Positions 1 to 8,957 are shown, counted from the stretch's first letter. The stretch is DNA of 60,984 nucleotides from Candidatus Gastranaerophilales bacterium (GCA_944325565.1 CALVAT010000002.1:1-60984); one strand, 5' to 3'. The notes: generated from the letters alone by a model not told the origin. Program-made: numbers and translations.

Positions 1-528
1 GCTCAGAATGACGATGGTGTACTTGTCATCCTGAACTTGTTTCAGGATCTTATCAATAGAAAAAGACAACAAAGAATATCGGTCAGATTCTGAACACCCA
101 CGATTATTCCAAGCCTCAAAGCCTGACGTTTCAGAATGACACAATTAAAATACATGTCATCCTGAGGCTTTAGCCGAAGGATCTAAAAATAATAAAACAA
201 AAGAGATTCTTCGGTCGTTTCACTCCCTCAGAATGACGACAATCGTATTAAAACGTCATTCTGAGGCGTAAGCCGAAGAATCTAATCGGCTCAAGCAAGA
301 ATCTACTCAAATAATTTTTTAGATCCTTCACATACGTTCAGGATGACGGAAAAGAGTAGCTCACATGACAGGTTGTTATGAAGTTGGCACGCTAACTTTC
401 TGACCCCTCACCCCATCCCTCTCCCTTGGGGAGAGGGGGGAAGTAATAAAATACAGGATGACGAAAAAGAGTAGCTCAGAGCGTCATTCTGAGCGTAGCG
501 AAGAATCTAATCAAAACAATAATTTTTA
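1..528. repeat. Gene-free block of dispersed inverted/direct repeats
   Basis: No coding region is visible here. The stretch is built from copies of a short element of the form GTCATYCTGAG...GAAGRATCT. Direct copies lie at 24-50, 155-184, 254-283 and 482-508; inverted copies lie at 204-238 and 321-348, with partial inverted copies at 1-13 and 121-141. Each copy is itself a weak palindrome, with a GGCTTTAGCC-type centre in some. Elements of this type are widespread intergenic repeats in several bacterial phyla and are usually non-coding. The window begins inside one, which fits a contig broken at a repeat. Confidence 0.8.
398..440. repeat. CCCTCTCC/GGGGAGAGGG hairpin element
   Basis: A C-rich then G-rich palindrome (CCCTCTCC, 3-nt loop, GGGGAGAGGG) sits among the GTCAT repeats. 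Its base composition is unlike the AT-rich surroundings. It resembles a short mobile or intergenic palindrome found in many unrelated bacteria; that resemblance is from memory. No T-tract follows, so it is not a good terminator. Confidence 0.6.
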
Positions 529-1149
529 TTATAATTCATCAAGCATTGCTTTTACCTTCTCCAAGTCTTTTTTCATAAGCCATCTTGGAGAATTTGGTTC
601 TGTTGAGTGCTGTCTTAAAAGATAAGATGGATGCGATATTGCCATAACTTCTATATCATCAAAGATATTAAGCCATTTTCCGCGAATTTCTGTTATTTTT
701 AAGTCATCATCTATAAATGACTGCAGAACGGTTGTACCGCATAATAAGATAATTTTAGGCTTTACTATCGAAATTTGGCCAAACAAATATGCCTGACAGG
801 CACGTTTTTCTTCGTTAGTTGGCACCCTGTTTTGAGGGGGCTTGCATTTTATCGTGTTACAAATATAAAAATCTTTATCTCTATCCAGTCCAGCTTCGGC
901 TAAAAAAGTATTTAGCAGCTGGCCTGCTCTTCCAACAAAGGGTTTTCCTGCTGCATCCTCATCAGGGCCAGGAGCGTCACCAATAAGCATTATTGGCGCG
1001 TCAGCTCTACCATCGGAAAAGACAATGCTGCTTCTTGTTTTGCATAAATCACAGGCTCTGCACTGACTGCATATATTTTGCAGTTCAACAAGAGCCTTCT
1101 GCTTTTCTTCGTTGTTTTTACAAACAACGCTGCTCAGAAGATGCTTCAT
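529..1149 (-). CDS. Family 4 uracil-DNA glycosylase (4Fe-4S)
   Basis: This protein should remove uracil from DNA to start base excision repair. It has 206 residues, normal for family 4. Motif A is GDAPGPDED (57-65), followed by GKPFVGRAG, and motif B is HPSYLLR (173-179). Four cysteines at 33, 36, 102 and 118, in a C-x2-C plus C-x15-C pattern, match the family's iron-sulfur ligands. It is the last gene of a tight minus-strand run that starts at 7134. An AAAGGG ribosome site lies 5 nt before the ATG. The family is often annotated as the N-terminal domain of a phage SPO1 DNA polymerase, but here it stands alone. Confidence 0.93.
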   Translation of the reverse strand: MKHLLSSVVCKNNEEKQKALVELQNICSQCRACDLCKTRSSIVFSDGRADAPIMLIGDAPGPDEDAAGKPFVGRAGQLLNTFLAEAGLDRDKDFYICNTIKCKPPQNRVPTNEEKRACQAYLFGQISIVKPKIILLCGTTVLQSFIDDDLKITEIRGKWLNIFDDIEVMAISHPSYLLRQHSTEPNSPRWLMKKDLEKVKAMLDEL

Positions 1150-1177
1150 ATAAACCCTTTAATTGACTATAGTATTA

Positions 1178-2491
1178 TTATACCATAGCTCCGCAGCATT
1201 TTTTATATTTTTTGCCGCTACCGCAGGGGCAAGGGTCGTTTCTACCCACTGTAGCACCCATCGTTTTTTGGATTTCTTTGGCCTTGCTTTCTTCAGGAGT
1301 CGGGATAAATCCCATTAAATCAGCAAACGCTTTAGAAGAATATAGCACGCTCGTAGGCGAGTAAATTTTATCTTTCAGGTAATCTAGCTTATATGTTTCC
1401 AAAAAGCCCCTGAGCGTCATCTGAGTGCCGTATAAATCGTTCAATAAATCAACAAAGTTCGGATATTTTTCAGCAAGACGTTTTACCAGACTAGCAGGAA
1501 TTTTATCATTTTCCATAAAACCTTTAATACATTCTGCCCATCCTGGAACTTCCTGATAATTATCTGTTTCTAATATATGGCAGAGTGTTCCGTAAAATGG
1601 AACGATAAACATCCCCAAATCTTTATCAAAAATTACTCCGACATCATAACACGAGCTGTGGCTAGAAAATCCTGCAAGCGATGATTCTATATATGTATCA
1701 TAGCTGCTGTTAAATTCAGGAACCTTAAAGTAGGCATATTTTTCAATAGGTTTTATCAGCTCTTTTATTTGTTCAGGAGTTTTTTCTGATGAATCAAAGT
1801 AGTAGTCGTTAAAATCACTTATAAGTTGGTCAACATATTTGTTTGTAGTTACTATTTCATCTGTTCCGAAACATTCTGTGAATTTTTCCGTGAATTTGGT
1901 TATTTCATGTTCGATTTCACTGAGCTTTTCTGGGTTGTCTTTGTAGAGGTTTTCGGGCTGTTCTATTATTTTTGCAACAGCATATCTCAAAACTCTATCT
2001 TTATCCAGCGATGAGAAAGTTTCTCTGATTTCTATAATATAATAGTCATTTTCATAAGGAAATATTCTTGCAAGGATGTAGTTCCCTTTAAAAATCCCTT
2101 TAAGGTGGCTCATTTTAACTAATGGAAGCGCAAAATATTTTTTTTCATTAACCAGACTTAAAAGATCAAAGCCGTTTTTGTTGACTTTTATTACTTCAAA
2201 TAAAGCGTCTATAGACTTTTTCAAAGCTTCAACCACAGCTTTTGTCTCTTTATCAATATCAGGATTGTCTTTTAAATACATTGAAAAAACAGTGTCAGCA
2301 CCTCTGTGAAAAGCTCTTTCAAACACGTAAGTTACAAGTATTGAACTTATTTGAGAAGCAGGTGCATTAAAAGCGCCGATTGTTTTTAGATATTCGTCAA
2401 AATCCTCTTTAATTTCTGGATTTTTTTGTGCATACTGAAAAACTTTACTCAATGTTTCACTTATTGATGATATTTTGTCTATAACTGACAT
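1178..2491 (-). CDS. SEC-C motif protein of unknown function
   Basis: This is a 437-residue soluble protein, mostly charged and helical with no membrane segments. The only recognisable part is the extreme C-terminus, a SEC-C zinc-binding motif ([18 protein letters not shown], about 417-434) like the one at the end of SecA. The motif binds zinc and mediates contacts in many unrelated proteins, so it does not give a function. The body (1-400) matches no family I know. An AGGGGAG ribosome site precedes the ATG. It lies 14 bp downstream of pgeF and is probably in the same transcript. Confidence 0.8.
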   Translation of the reverse strand: MSVIDKISSISETLSKVFQYAQKNPEIKEDFDEYLKTIGAFNAPASQISSILVTYVFERAFHRGADTVFSMYLKDNPDIDKETKAVVEALKKSIDALFEVIKVNKNGFDLLSLVNEKKYFALPLVKMSHLKGIFKGNYILARIFPYENDYYIIEIRETFSSLDKDRVLRYAVAKIIEQPENLYKDNPEKLSEIEHEITKFTEKFTECFGTDEIVTTNKYVDQLISDFNDYYFDSSEKTPEQIKELIKPIEKYAYFKVPEFNSSYDTYIESSLAGFSSHSSCYDVGVIFDKDLGMFIVPFYGTLCHILETDNYQEVPGWAECIKGFMENDKIPASLVKRLAEKYPNFVDLLNDLYGTQMTLRGFLETYKLDYLKDKIYSPTSVLYSSKAFADLMGFIPTPEESKAKEIQKTMGATVGRNDPCPCGSGKKYKKCCGAMV

Positions 2492-2505
2492 TCTAAATAA
2501 CTCCC

Positions 2506-3258
2506 CTATTGTTCTTTTAATTTTAATACCGCACTATGCCGTGCAGTCTTTCCGTGTTCTCGTCTGTAAGAAAAGAATACATCAATCGAATCATAAGTAC
2601 AATATTCGCACATGTCAATTCTCTTTACTCCTAGTTCTTTAAGCTGATGCAAGTTGACCGTTTTTAAGTCGATATTGTATTTATCATTTAACGAATCATA
2701 TATGTAGTAATCATTATACTGCTGATACAAGGTTTTGCTTACTTTATCAAAAACATCTTTATCAACTTGATAGTGCTTCATCGATATTGCCGGCCCTATT
2801 ATTGCAGTAATATTTTCTGATTCTGTTAGAAATTCTTTATTCATAAATTCTAAGGTTTTGGGAACTATTGATGCAGCTGTACCTCTCCATCCGGCGTGTG
2901 CAATGGCTCCCGTATTATTTTTTTCATCGTATAGTATCACTGGTGTGCAGTCAGCAAAATTAAGAATTATTGCTATATCCATATCTTGTAAGACAAGAGC
3001 GTCAGTATCAGGATATTTTTTTCCTTTCCTTGCTATATGGACATTGGCTGAGTGTGTTTGAACCGGCACTATGAAATTATCTTTCTCAATATTTAAATAA
3101 TCTGCAATAAAAGAAAGATTTTTCTCATATTCACCTGTCTTTTCAGGTAAATCTCTCGGGGTTATAGCTGACTCTCTTGTTGTAAAAAAGTGCTCTGCTT
3201 TGGTGAGCAGATTGGATTTTAATATTTTTTTGTTATTAATTGTTTCGAATTTAAACAT
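2506..3258 (-). CDS. pgeF: PgeF/YfiH-type peptidoglycan editing or purine nucleoside phosphorylase protein
   Basis: This is a multicopper-oxidase-fold (laccase domain, DUF152) protein. The family cleaves purine nucleosides and, in E. coli, removes misincorporated serine from peptidoglycan precursors. Visible signatures are [21 protein letters not shown] and a C-terminal [13 protein letters not shown], which contain the conserved His/Cys/His zinc ligands. I place the start at the ATG at 3258 (MFKFETINN) instead of an upstream in-frame ATG at 3330: the latter would overlap upp by 71 bp and add 24 residues absent from the family. With this start the gene begins next to the upp stop codon. Confidence 0.9.
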   Translation of the reverse strand: MFKFETINNKKILKSNLLTKAEHFFTTRESAITPRDLPEKTGEYEKNLSFIADYLNIEKDNFIVPVQTHSANVHIARKGKKYPDTDALVLQDMDIAIILNFADCTPVILYDEKNNTGAIAHAGWRGTAASIVPKTLEFMNKEFLTESENITAIIGPAISMKHYQVDKDVFDKVSKTLYQQYNDYYIYDSLNDKYNIDLKTVNLHQLKELGVKRIDMCEYCTYDSIDVFFSYRREHGKTARHSAVLKLKEQ

Positions 3259-3259
3259 T

Positions 3260-3928
3260 TTATTTCTCAAAAGTATTAAAAAGTCTGTCTCCAGCATCAC
3301 CAAGCCCGGGAACAATATACCCCCGTTCATTCAATTTTTCATCTATTTTGGCTGTGACAATTTTTAAATCCGGAAAATCTTTGCATAAAAGGTTTAACCC
3401 TTCAGGACAGCTTAATATTGAAACAAAAACCATATTTTGAATTAATATTCCCTTTTTTAAGAAAAGAGAAATTGCTGCATGGCTAGAATTCCCTGTAGCA
3501 ATCATCGGGTCAAGTATAAATACTTTAATTTTTTCGGGATTTTCGTATAAAACAGGAGTTTTGTCATAATACCAAACGGGTTCAAGTGTTGTTTCATCTC
3601 TATACATACCAACGTGCTGAATGCTTGCGTCGGGAATAATTGCGCTTGCCACATCAGATATTGCAAGGCCAGCTCTTAAAATAGGAGCGAAGATAATTTT
3701 GTATTCATCGTTGATCTTTTGGACGCAGCATTCTTTTATGGGGGTTTCTATCTTGTAAGACTTTAGCGGAAGCTCTTTTGTTGCTTCTAATATCAGTATT
3801 GTTGCAAGTCTTTTCATCGAGTTTTTGAAACCGTCTGAATTAACATCTTTATCTCTAATAACCCCGAGGTTATGTTCGCAAAGCGGATGTTGTACAACAA
3901 TTACGTTATTTAATATTGCGTTTTTCAT
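3260..3928 (-). CDS. upp: Uracil phosphoribosyltransferase
   Basis: It converts uracil and PRPP to UMP (pyrimidine salvage). Family signatures are clear: RAGLAISD, YRDETTLEPVWYY, the PRPP-binding loop ILDPMIATGNSS, and the C-terminal uracil-binding stretch DEKLNERGYIVPGLGDAGDR. At 222 residues it is slightly longer than the usual 208-210. The start overlaps the end of the MCE gene by 23 bp, so translation is probably coupled. Lying next to pgeF and a uracil-DNA glycosylase, it suggests a loose nucleobase and nucleoside theme for this operon. Confidence 0.95.
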   Translation of the reverse strand: MKNAILNNVIVVQHPLCEHNLGVIRDKDVNSDGFKNSMKRLATILILEATKELPLKSYKIETPIKECCVQKINDEYKIIFAPILRAGLAISDVASAIIPDASIQHVGMYRDETTLEPVWYYDKTPVLYENPEKIKVFILDPMIATGNSSHAAISLFLKKGILIQNMVFVSILSCPEGLNLLCKDFPDLKIVTAKIDEKLNERGYIVPGLGDAGDRLFNTFEK

Positions 3929-4517
3929 TTTTGCTCCGTTTTTCCAGTAAAGCTGATTCTTTATTTTGAACTATATCCAGTATGTTATGAATTTGTTCAA
4001 GTACTATTGGGTCTTTTATAAAGTTTACAACAGTATTGGTATTCTTCGGGGTCATCATATTCATAAAGTTTGTAGTCATTGTCATCAAATCTCTGGCTAT
4101 TTGGTTCTGATAGACATAAAAGTCCTGAAGTCGCTTAGGTTCTATTGTTGAAATATAGTTTTTAGCAAGAGAACCTTCTTTAGGAACATATAGTTCCAGC
4201 GATTTTGAACCGCCCATACCCGTAAATTCAACTGTTGCTGCAATCTTTTTAGGCATAACCATATCATTATCAGTGATAATAAAGGTAATAAAAACATCCT
4301 CATCAACAATAGCTATATCTGATACATAACCAACCTGATATCCCTGTATTTTTACAGGTGAGCCCTTAATCAAACCGTCTACATCGTTGAAAAATACATA
4401 ATAGGTATGTTTTTCGCGTATATTTTTGTTGTAAACATACAGGCTTATAAAAGCTGTTAAAAATATCAACAGTGCCCATATAAGCAGTTCTACTATCCAT
4501 AAAAGATGTTTTTTCAT
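3906..4517 (-). CDS. MCE/MlaD-family lipid-transport substrate-binding protein
   Basis: This is a 203-residue protein with an N-terminal signal-anchor (about 7-28) followed by one MCE domain (about 35-115: VFFNDVDGLIKGSPVKIQGYQVGYV...). MlaD-type proteins sit in the inner membrane facing the periplasm and form rings that ferry phospholipids to or from the outer membrane, so the organism is probably diderm. No Mla ATPase or permease lies nearby. There is no ribosome site. Instead a TATAAT lies 7 nt before the ATG, so this gene may also be transcribed from its own leaderless promoter. Confidence 0.85.
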   Translation of the reverse strand: MKKHLLWIVELLIWALLIFLTAFISLYVYNKNIREKHTYYVFFNDVDGLIKGSPVKIQGYQVGYVSDIAIVDEDVFITFIITDNDMVMPKKIAATVEFTGMGGSKSLELYVPKEGSLAKNYISTIEPKRLQDFYVYQNQIARDLMTMTTNFMNMMTPKNTNTVVNFIKDPIVLEQIHNILDIVQNKESALLEKRSKNEKRNIK

Positions 4518-4524
4518 ATTTACA

Positions 4525-4530
4525 ATTATA
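4525..4530 (-). promoter_or_regulatory. -10 box (TATAAT) giving a possibly leaderless MlaD-like mRNA
   Basis: A perfect TATAAT on the minus strand is followed by 7 nt and then the ATG at 4517. Transcription would start at or next to the start codon. The -35 region is only T-rich. Confidence 0.45.
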
Positions 4531-4544
4531 CTCTATTTTATCTT

Positions 4545-5381
4545 TTAAAAAAACTTATTAATAAATTCAGCAAGTTCAAGGAATCTGTCATTTGTAAGTT
4601 CTTTACAGAACACAAGATAGGCATATGGGGCAATTTGAGTTACTTTATTTGTGTCAACAAATAATGCTTCTACAAATCTTGCAAATAATTCTGTTGGGCG
4701 TTTGTAGTAATTATTCAGCCTGTTTATTCTCGAACTTACACGTTTTAGCATTCTTTGTTTGGATTTAAGTAAAAGATATTCTCTTGTTTCCTCATCAAAC
4801 TGTGGAAAATCTAAAGCAAGAGTAGAAATCGAATAGTCCTTTGTGCCACCGAAAAAGGAGTTCTTTACTCTTACTCTGTCATACTTTAAAAGATATTTTG
4901 CATCAGTTTTACGTATTAATTTTTCAATTTTTTTGTATGGTTCAGAACGTTTAAAATCCGGATATTTATTTTTTATTTTTGCCGAACAATCTTTTATTTC
5001 CAAAAGAATAGAAGCCCTCTTTTCCTGTAAAAGCCTGAATCCTTTATTTTTGTCAAACTGTTTTGTTACCTCAAAAAGTTCTTTTTCGAGTCTTGCAAAA
5101 TCAGAATCGGGAAATAATTTTTCAAGTTGTCCGTGATTTTTTGTTATATCAGAGTCAATTTGGGCGTGTATATAGTGTGTGAATTCGTGAATTAATACTT
5201 CAATCTTTCTTTCTGTTGAAATATTTGAAGATATATCTATTCTGTTTTTTAAGAAAAAACCCTGATGCCCCCGTGCTTTTGTTGTTGTGTTTACAGTAAC
5301 GCCGAGAGAGCGCACATAGTCCACCATTTCTTTGAAAATGGTTTCGTTATCAGTATTTAAAGCTGTATCAGCTGGATTCAT
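4545..5381 (-). CDS. Putative zinc metalloprotease-like protein (HEFTH motif)
   Basis: This 278-residue protein carries HEFTHYIH (about 66-73), a gluzincin HExxH motif preceded by VLIHE, as in ImmA/IrrE-like and related peptidases. A fragment TELFARFVEALF near 233-244 could supply the third zinc ligand (Glu). The middle is a highly charged helical region (about 85-220). There is no signal peptide or membrane segment, so it is likely cytoplasmic. The start overlaps the cutA stop by 4 bp (ATGA), so the two are translationally coupled. I do not recognise a named family, and the substrate is unknown. Confidence 0.7.
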   Translation of the reverse strand: MNPADTALNTDNETIFKEMVDYVRSLGVTVNTTTKARGHQGFFLKNRIDISSNISTERKIEVLIHEFTHYIHAQIDSDITKNHGQLEKLFPDSDFARLEKELFEVTKQFDKNKGFRLLQEKRASILLEIKDCSAKIKNKYPDFKRSEPYKKIEKLIRKTDAKYLLKYDRVRVKNSFFGGTKDYSISTLALDFPQFDEETREYLLLKSKQRMLKRVSSRINRLNNYYKRPTELFARFVEALFVDTNKVTQIAPYAYLVFCKELTNDRFLELAEFINKFF

Positions 5382-5692
5382 GATGTACCTTTAACAATCC
5401 AGCTCTGGTACTCTTCACTTCCTTGAACAATTGGTACAGCAATAATTTCTGGTAATGTGTTCTCGTGAAGCTCTTTAATTTTTTGTTCAACCTCTTTGAA
5501 TTTTTCTTCCTGCGTTTTTATCATTAACAAAAGTTCTGTGTCATTTTGTGTTATATCTTCCCATTTGTATATTGATGTTATTGATGGAATGATATTTACG
5601 CAGGCTGCGAGGTTATCTTCAACCAGAGTTGTAGCAATAAGGTTTGCATTAAATTCATTAGGTACTGTACAGTAAATTACACAATTTTTCAC
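5378..5692 (-). CDS. cutA: CutA1 divalent-cation tolerance protein
   Basis: This small 104-residue protein has the CutA1 pattern throughout: VIYCTVPNEFNANLIATTLVEDNLAACVNIIPSI, a TSIYKWEDI strand, IKTQEEKF, and the C-terminal LPEIIAVPIVQGSEEYQSWI. CutA1 forms PII-like trimers and was linked to copper tolerance, though its true role is unclear in most bacteria. It lies 29 bp downstream of the FAD-linked dehydrogenase and overlaps the protease-like gene by 4 bp. Confidence 0.93.
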   Translation of the reverse strand: MKNCVIYCTVPNEFNANLIATTLVEDNLAACVNIIPSITSIYKWEDITQNDTELLLMIKTQEEKFKEVEQKIKELHENTLPEIIAVPIVQGSEEYQSWIVKGTS

Positions 5693-5721
5693 TATAATCT
5701 CCTTTAATATACAATAATATT

Positions 5722-7134
5722 TTACAACATTTTTTCAGGATTCAAAATATAATTCGGGTCAAATACCTTTTTTATTTGAATCATAAGCGTTAATGTTGTT
5801 TTATCGAGAGCCAGAGGAAGAAAGTTTGCTTTCTGGCATCCTATGCCGTGTTCTCCGGACAATGTACCTCCAAGAGACACTGAGAGTTTAAACAATTCTT
5901 CTTTAGCTTTTTCAAAATTTCTTTTTTGAGTTTCATCTCTTAAATCGAGCGCAAAATTAGGATGGATATTTCCATCTCCTATATGTCCCATAACCATTGT
6001 TATCAATTTGTATTTTTTGCTTATTTCTAGTATTCCCTTGGAAAGTTGTGCGATTTTTGAACGCGGTACTACGACATCTTCTGTGATAACATTAGGCGCA
6101 AGCTGAGCGCACGCTCCAAAAGCGGAACGTCTTGCTGTCCATATTTTTTGTTTTTGAAGTTCATCCTGTGCACAATCTATTTGTTGTGCGCCGTATTCTT
6201 TGCATATTTGAAGAATTTTTTCTTCCTGCTCCTTTACTGAAGCCTTATCGCCGTCTATTTCTATAAGGAGTACAGCTTCCTTGTCACATAACAGTCCGTT
6301 AGGGTAAAAACTTTCTATAGTTTGTACTGTTTTTTTATCAATCAAATCAATAACTGAAGGTGTCATATGATTATTTATGATACCACTGACTGCATCAACT
6401 GCGCTCTCAATAGTATCAAAATAAGCAAGCATCACATTGGTTGTTTCTGGGGCTGGGATAAGTCTGAGAGTTGCTTCTGTTACTATACCTAATGTCCCTT
6501 CTGAACCAACTATTAACTGTGTTAAATTGTAGCCTGTGACATTTTTTACAGTAGGAGAACCAGTTTTAATTATAGAACCATCGGCTAAAACAACTTCAAG
6601 ATCCAGCACATAATCCTTGAAGGTTCCATATTTGAACGCACGCGGTCCGCCCGAAGACAACGCTATTCCGCCGCCAATTGTTGAAACAGCAAGGTTTGAA
6701 GGGTCAGGTGGAAAAAATAATCCTATGCCTCTTACGGCCCTTTGTAAATCCCCAACAACAACTCCAGGCTGCACTTTACAGGTTAAATCCTGATTGTTTA
6801 TTTCAAGAATTTTGTTCATTTTTGAAAAATGGAGAATAATACCGCCTTTTACTGGGTTACATCCGCCAGCGTGATTTGAGCCGGCGCCTCTTGCTATTAC
6901 CGGTATTCTTCTTCTATTTGCAATTTTTAGTATATCGCTAACCTGATTTGTATTTTCAGGCAAAACAATAACTCTGGGATATTTTTTGTCAAAAGGTATA
7001 TGCGCACAATCAAAGGAATAGGCATACACACCTTCTGAATCCGTTATTATATTTTCTTTTCCGACTATTTTTGTGAGTGATGATATTATGCTGTCATCAA
7101 ATTGCGTAAATAAATTTTTATCTGTTGTTAGCAT
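5722..7134 (-). CDS. FAD-binding 2-hydroxyacid dehydrogenase, GlcD/D-lactate dehydrogenase type
   Basis: This 470-residue flavoenzyme of the GlcD/LctD family oxidises glycolate, D-lactate or a similar 2-hydroxyacid. The N-terminal PCMH FAD-binding domain (about 35-220) has RGAGSNHAGGCNP, PGVVVGDLQ and NVTGYNLTQLIVGSEGTLGIV. The C-terminal cap has GHIGDGNIHPN and LSGEHGIG. The substrate cannot be read from the sequence. Such enzymes often pass electrons to EtfAB; an etfBA pair exists in this window but 15 kb away, so pairing is only a possibility. It heads the minus-strand operon. A TATAAT lies 6 nt before the ATG and there is no ribosome site. Confidence 0.9.
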   Translation of the reverse strand: MLTTDKNLFTQFDDSIISSLTKIVGKENIITDSEGVYAYSFDCAHIPFDKKYPRVIVLPENTNQVSDILKIANRRRIPVIARGAGSNHAGGCNPVKGGIILHFSKMNKILEINNQDLTCKVQPGVVVGDLQRAVRGIGLFFPPDPSNLAVSTIGGGIALSSGGPRAFKYGTFKDYVLDLEVVLADGSIIKTGSPTVKNVTGYNLTQLIVGSEGTLGIVTEATLRLIPAPETTNVMLAYFDTIESAVDAVSGIINNHMTPSVIDLIDKKTVQTIESFYPNGLLCDKEAVLLIEIDGDKASVKEQEEKILQICKEYGAQQIDCAQDELQKQKIWTARRSAFGACAQLAPNVITEDVVVPRSKIAQLSKGILEISKKYKLITMVMGHIGDGNIHPNFALDLRDETQKRNFEKAKEELFKLSVSLGGTLSGEHGIGCQKANFLPLALDKTTLTLMIQIKKVFDPNYILNPEKML

Positions 7135-7140
7135 AGTATC

Positions 7141-7146
7141 ATTATA
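7141..7146 (-). promoter_or_regulatory. -10 box (TATAAT), leaderless start of the GlcD-type operon
   Basis: TATAAT on the minus strand, then GATACT, then the ATG at 7134. Six nucleotides place the transcription start at or within the start codon. No Shine-Dalgarno sequence is present. Confidence 0.5.
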
Positions 7147-7256
7147 ATTCGAATTTTTAATAAATAAAATAATTTATTAAGCTTTTTAATTTTAGAACTG
7201 ATTTTAATATAAAAATTAATTATCTTTATTTGAAACCTGTAAAGCATTATCCGCTA

Positions 7257-7262
7257 TATAAT
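7257..7262 (+). promoter_or_regulatory. -10 box of the trypsin-like protease gene
   Basis: A perfect TATAAT lies 52 bp upstream of the ATG at 7315. No convincing -35 is seen at 16-18 bp (the nearest TTGAAA is 21 bp away). A strong GAGGAGAG ribosome site follows before the gene. Confidence 0.4.
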
Positions 7263-7314
7263 TTGTATTCATAATTTTTCAGTAAATAAAACTATTGAGA
7301 ATGAGGAGAGAATT

Positions 7315-8022
7315 ATGCGTAAATTTATTGTTACTTTATTGCTTGGACTTGCTATTTCAGGGTACACATCCAGTGCTGCATTTTGCGGTATTTTAGATAC
7401 AAATAGATATGATGAGGATTCTGCTATAACAGCAATTTATGAAAAAGCATCGCCTTCCATTGTTCTAATTGAAGCGGATTTGCCTGATGGCGTTTCAACT
7501 GGCACTGGTTGCGTAATTGACTCAAGAGGATACATATTAACAAGTTCACATGTAATTACAGGTGCGCCATCTGTGCAGGTAACAATTTCAACCGGCGAGG
7601 TCTTCAAAGGTGATATCGTATCTGTAATGGGTAAAGATAATGATCTGGCAATAATAAAAATCGATGCTAAAAAGACTTTACCCGTTATAGAACTGGGAGA
7701 TTCTGAAAAAGTCAAGGTTGGTCAAAGGGTGCTTGCAATAGGCAATCCATTCGGTTTTAGCAATACATTGACTACCGGCATTGTTTCAAGAATTGACTAC
7801 AAGAAGAATAAGATACAAACTGATGCTGCAATTAATCCCGGCAATTCCGGTGGGCCCATAATGAATATTCATGGTGAAGTAATCGGTATCAGCCAATCAA
7901 TTTATAATCCTGATAATAATATCTCCAATATTGGTATTGGTTTTGCTGTACCCATAAATGAGGCAAAAAACTTCATAAAACTTGCAATGTCTAACGCAAA
8001 ACTCTCTAAATCTGATAATTAG
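7315..8022 (+). CDS. Secreted HtrA-like trypsin-fold serine protease without PDZ domain
   Basis: This 235-residue serine protease begins with a signal peptide (positive MRK, hydrophobic core to about residue 20, SSAAFCG cleavage region). The catalytic triad is visible as His79 (TSSHVI), Asp110 (KDNDLAIIKI) and Ser178 (NPGNSGGPI), in the spacing of the DegP/HtrA trypsin domain. HtrA proteins normally carry one or two PDZ domains after the protease; here the protein stops soon after the protease fold, so it may act as a simple periplasmic or secreted protease. Cys24 near the cleavage site could alternatively be lipid-modified, though the box is poor. Confidence 0.88.
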   Translation: MRKFIVTLLLGLAISGYTSSAAFCGILDTNRYDEDSAITAIYEKASPSIVLIEADLPDGVSTGTGCVIDSRGYILTSSHVITGAPSVQVTISTGEVFKGDIVSVMGKDNDLAIIKIDAKKTLPVIELGDSEKVKVGQRVLAIGNPFGFSNTLTTGIVSRIDYKKNKIQTDAAINPGNSGGPIMNIHGEVIGISQSIYNPDNNISNIGIGFAVPINEAKNFIKLAMSNAKLSKSDN

Positions 8023-8027
8023 TACCA

Positions 8028-8351
8028 TTAGTACTTGAATGAACGCTCGATATTTTTTTGAAGCATTTGTTCGCAAGATGAGTATTCAGTTTCAATCATT
8101 TGCAATTTTTGCTTATATTGCTCCATTTTCATATCGAGCTGTTTTTCCATAACATTTAAACGCTCTTTACGTGCTTCAAGTTTTTTAACCAGAGGATCAT
8201 CTGCATCTAAATCACTGCCAACATTGAGAAGATCCGTGCAGGTTTTTGACAAATTCATTTTTGCTTCAGAAATCAATTGTACCTTATACTCCAGATCGAG
8301 TCTGTAAGCATTTAAGTACATTAATCTCAGTTGTGCTGTTGCCATGCCCAT
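8028..8351 (-). CDS. Short helical protein of the MGMA(A/T)xQ family
   Basis: This 107-residue, almost wholly alpha-helical protein belongs to a family with four members in this window. It starts MGMATAQLRLMYLNAYRLD, parallel to the MGMAASQARYLG start of the proteins at 9818-10795 and 11034-12053. It ends EQMLQKNIERSFKY, parallel to their VIDTNVDNVFKTF ends. A turn with DADDPLVKKLEA in the middle matches DPRVQQLQA of the protein at 39263-39568, suggesting a helical hairpin. It has no signal peptide. An AAGGGTGG ribosome site precedes the ATG. The function is unknown; structural or secreted-filament roles are speculation. Confidence 0.75.
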   Translation of the reverse strand: MGMATAQLRLMYLNAYRLDLEYKVQLISEAKMNLSKTCTDLLNVGSDLDADDPLVKKLEARKERLNVMEKQLDMKMEQYKQKLQMIETEYSSCEQMLQKNIERSFKY

Positions 8352-8375
8352 AATAGGACCACCCTTGTCTAGTAA

Positions 8376-8648
8376 TTATCGTTGCAGGTTGATTTTATTT
8401 CCTCTCAGGAAGACGTGTTCGTTATTTTCTGCAATCAGCTGTTCCATCTGGTTCAATTTGTACATCTGGTAGTTTACTCTGTACTTCGCCATTTTCAACT
8501 TCCTGTTCATAGTCAGGTAATCCTTAACTATTGTAATAATTTGAGACGCAAATATCTGCAGCGGATTGTGCTTTCTGAGATAAGACATCAAGTATCCAAA
8601 GAAGTTAACTATTTTTTGCAAGTTTGTCATTATAGCTGCTTGAAACAA
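8376..8648 (-). CDS. Small helical hypothetical protein
   Basis: This protein of about 90 residues is basic and helical, with a hydrophobic N-terminal half (NLQKIVNFFGYLMSYL) and a C-terminal helix rich in Tyr, Asn, Gln and Lys. I choose a TTG start at 8648 because AAGGAG lies exactly 6 nt before it. A GTG at 8666 and an ATG at 8630 are in frame but worse placed for that ribosome site. It sits 24 bp upstream of the family member at 8028-8351 in the same orientation. I do not recognise it. It could assist the neighbouring helical proteins, but only the context suggests this. Confidence 0.55.
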   Translation of the reverse strand: MFQAAIMTNLQKIVNFFGYLMSYLRKHNPLQIFASQIITIVKDYLTMNRKLKMAKYRVNYQMYKLNQMEQLIAENNEHVFLRGNKINLQR

Positions 8649-8737
8649 TGTTGACTCCTTGTCCACTTGGACCTACATAACAATAAAAACAGAACACTAA
8701 ATATTATTGCTCTATATTCGAAATTTTTTAATATTTC

Positions 8738-8941
8738 TTAATATATAAAGTTAATATTTGTATTAACTGCCGCCTTTAAAAGAGCCAGACAGTTTTTATG
8801 CTCTGATGTATTCATCGGCACATTTTCTTTTTTCTTTAGTAAATTAGAGTTATTAAAGATGATATCGTAATAAAATGTTACAATCTGTTTTAGCATTACA
8901 AATAACATCAGTTTATTAACTGAGTGAATTGTTTTGATCAT
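8738..8941 (-). CDS. Possible small protein, 67 residues
   Basis: A 67-residue reading frame has a good ribosome site (AAGGGGA, 4 nt before the ATG) and starts 17 bp after the stop of the glycine-rich gene, so it is in a position to be translated. The protein has a hydrophobic N-terminal half (VNKLMLFVMLKQIVTFYY) that could lie in the membrane, then a polar tail. No family is recognised, composition is AT-driven, and it may not be real. Confidence 0.35.
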   Translation of the reverse strand: MIKTIHSVNKLMLFVMLKQIVTFYYDIIFNNSNLLKKKENVPMNTSEHKNCLALLKAAVNTNINFIY

Positions 8942-8957
8942 ACATCCCCTTATATTA

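Noticed and set aside
1..528. Possible CRISPR array
   Set aside because: Copies are in both orientations, spacing is irregular, and there are no cas genes.
3259..3330. ATG at 3330 as the start of pgeF
   Set aside because: It would overlap upp by 71 bp and add residues absent from the family; the ATG at 3258 fits.
5722..7134. GlcD-type dehydrogenase as part of an Etf lactate dehydrogenase complex
   Set aside because: The etfBA genes are 15 kb away in a different operon with nadBC; nothing in this window ties them together.
8382..8654. 90-residue plus-strand reading frame
   Set aside because: It is the mirror of the minus-strand gene, which has a ribosome site and lies in a same-strand cluster.
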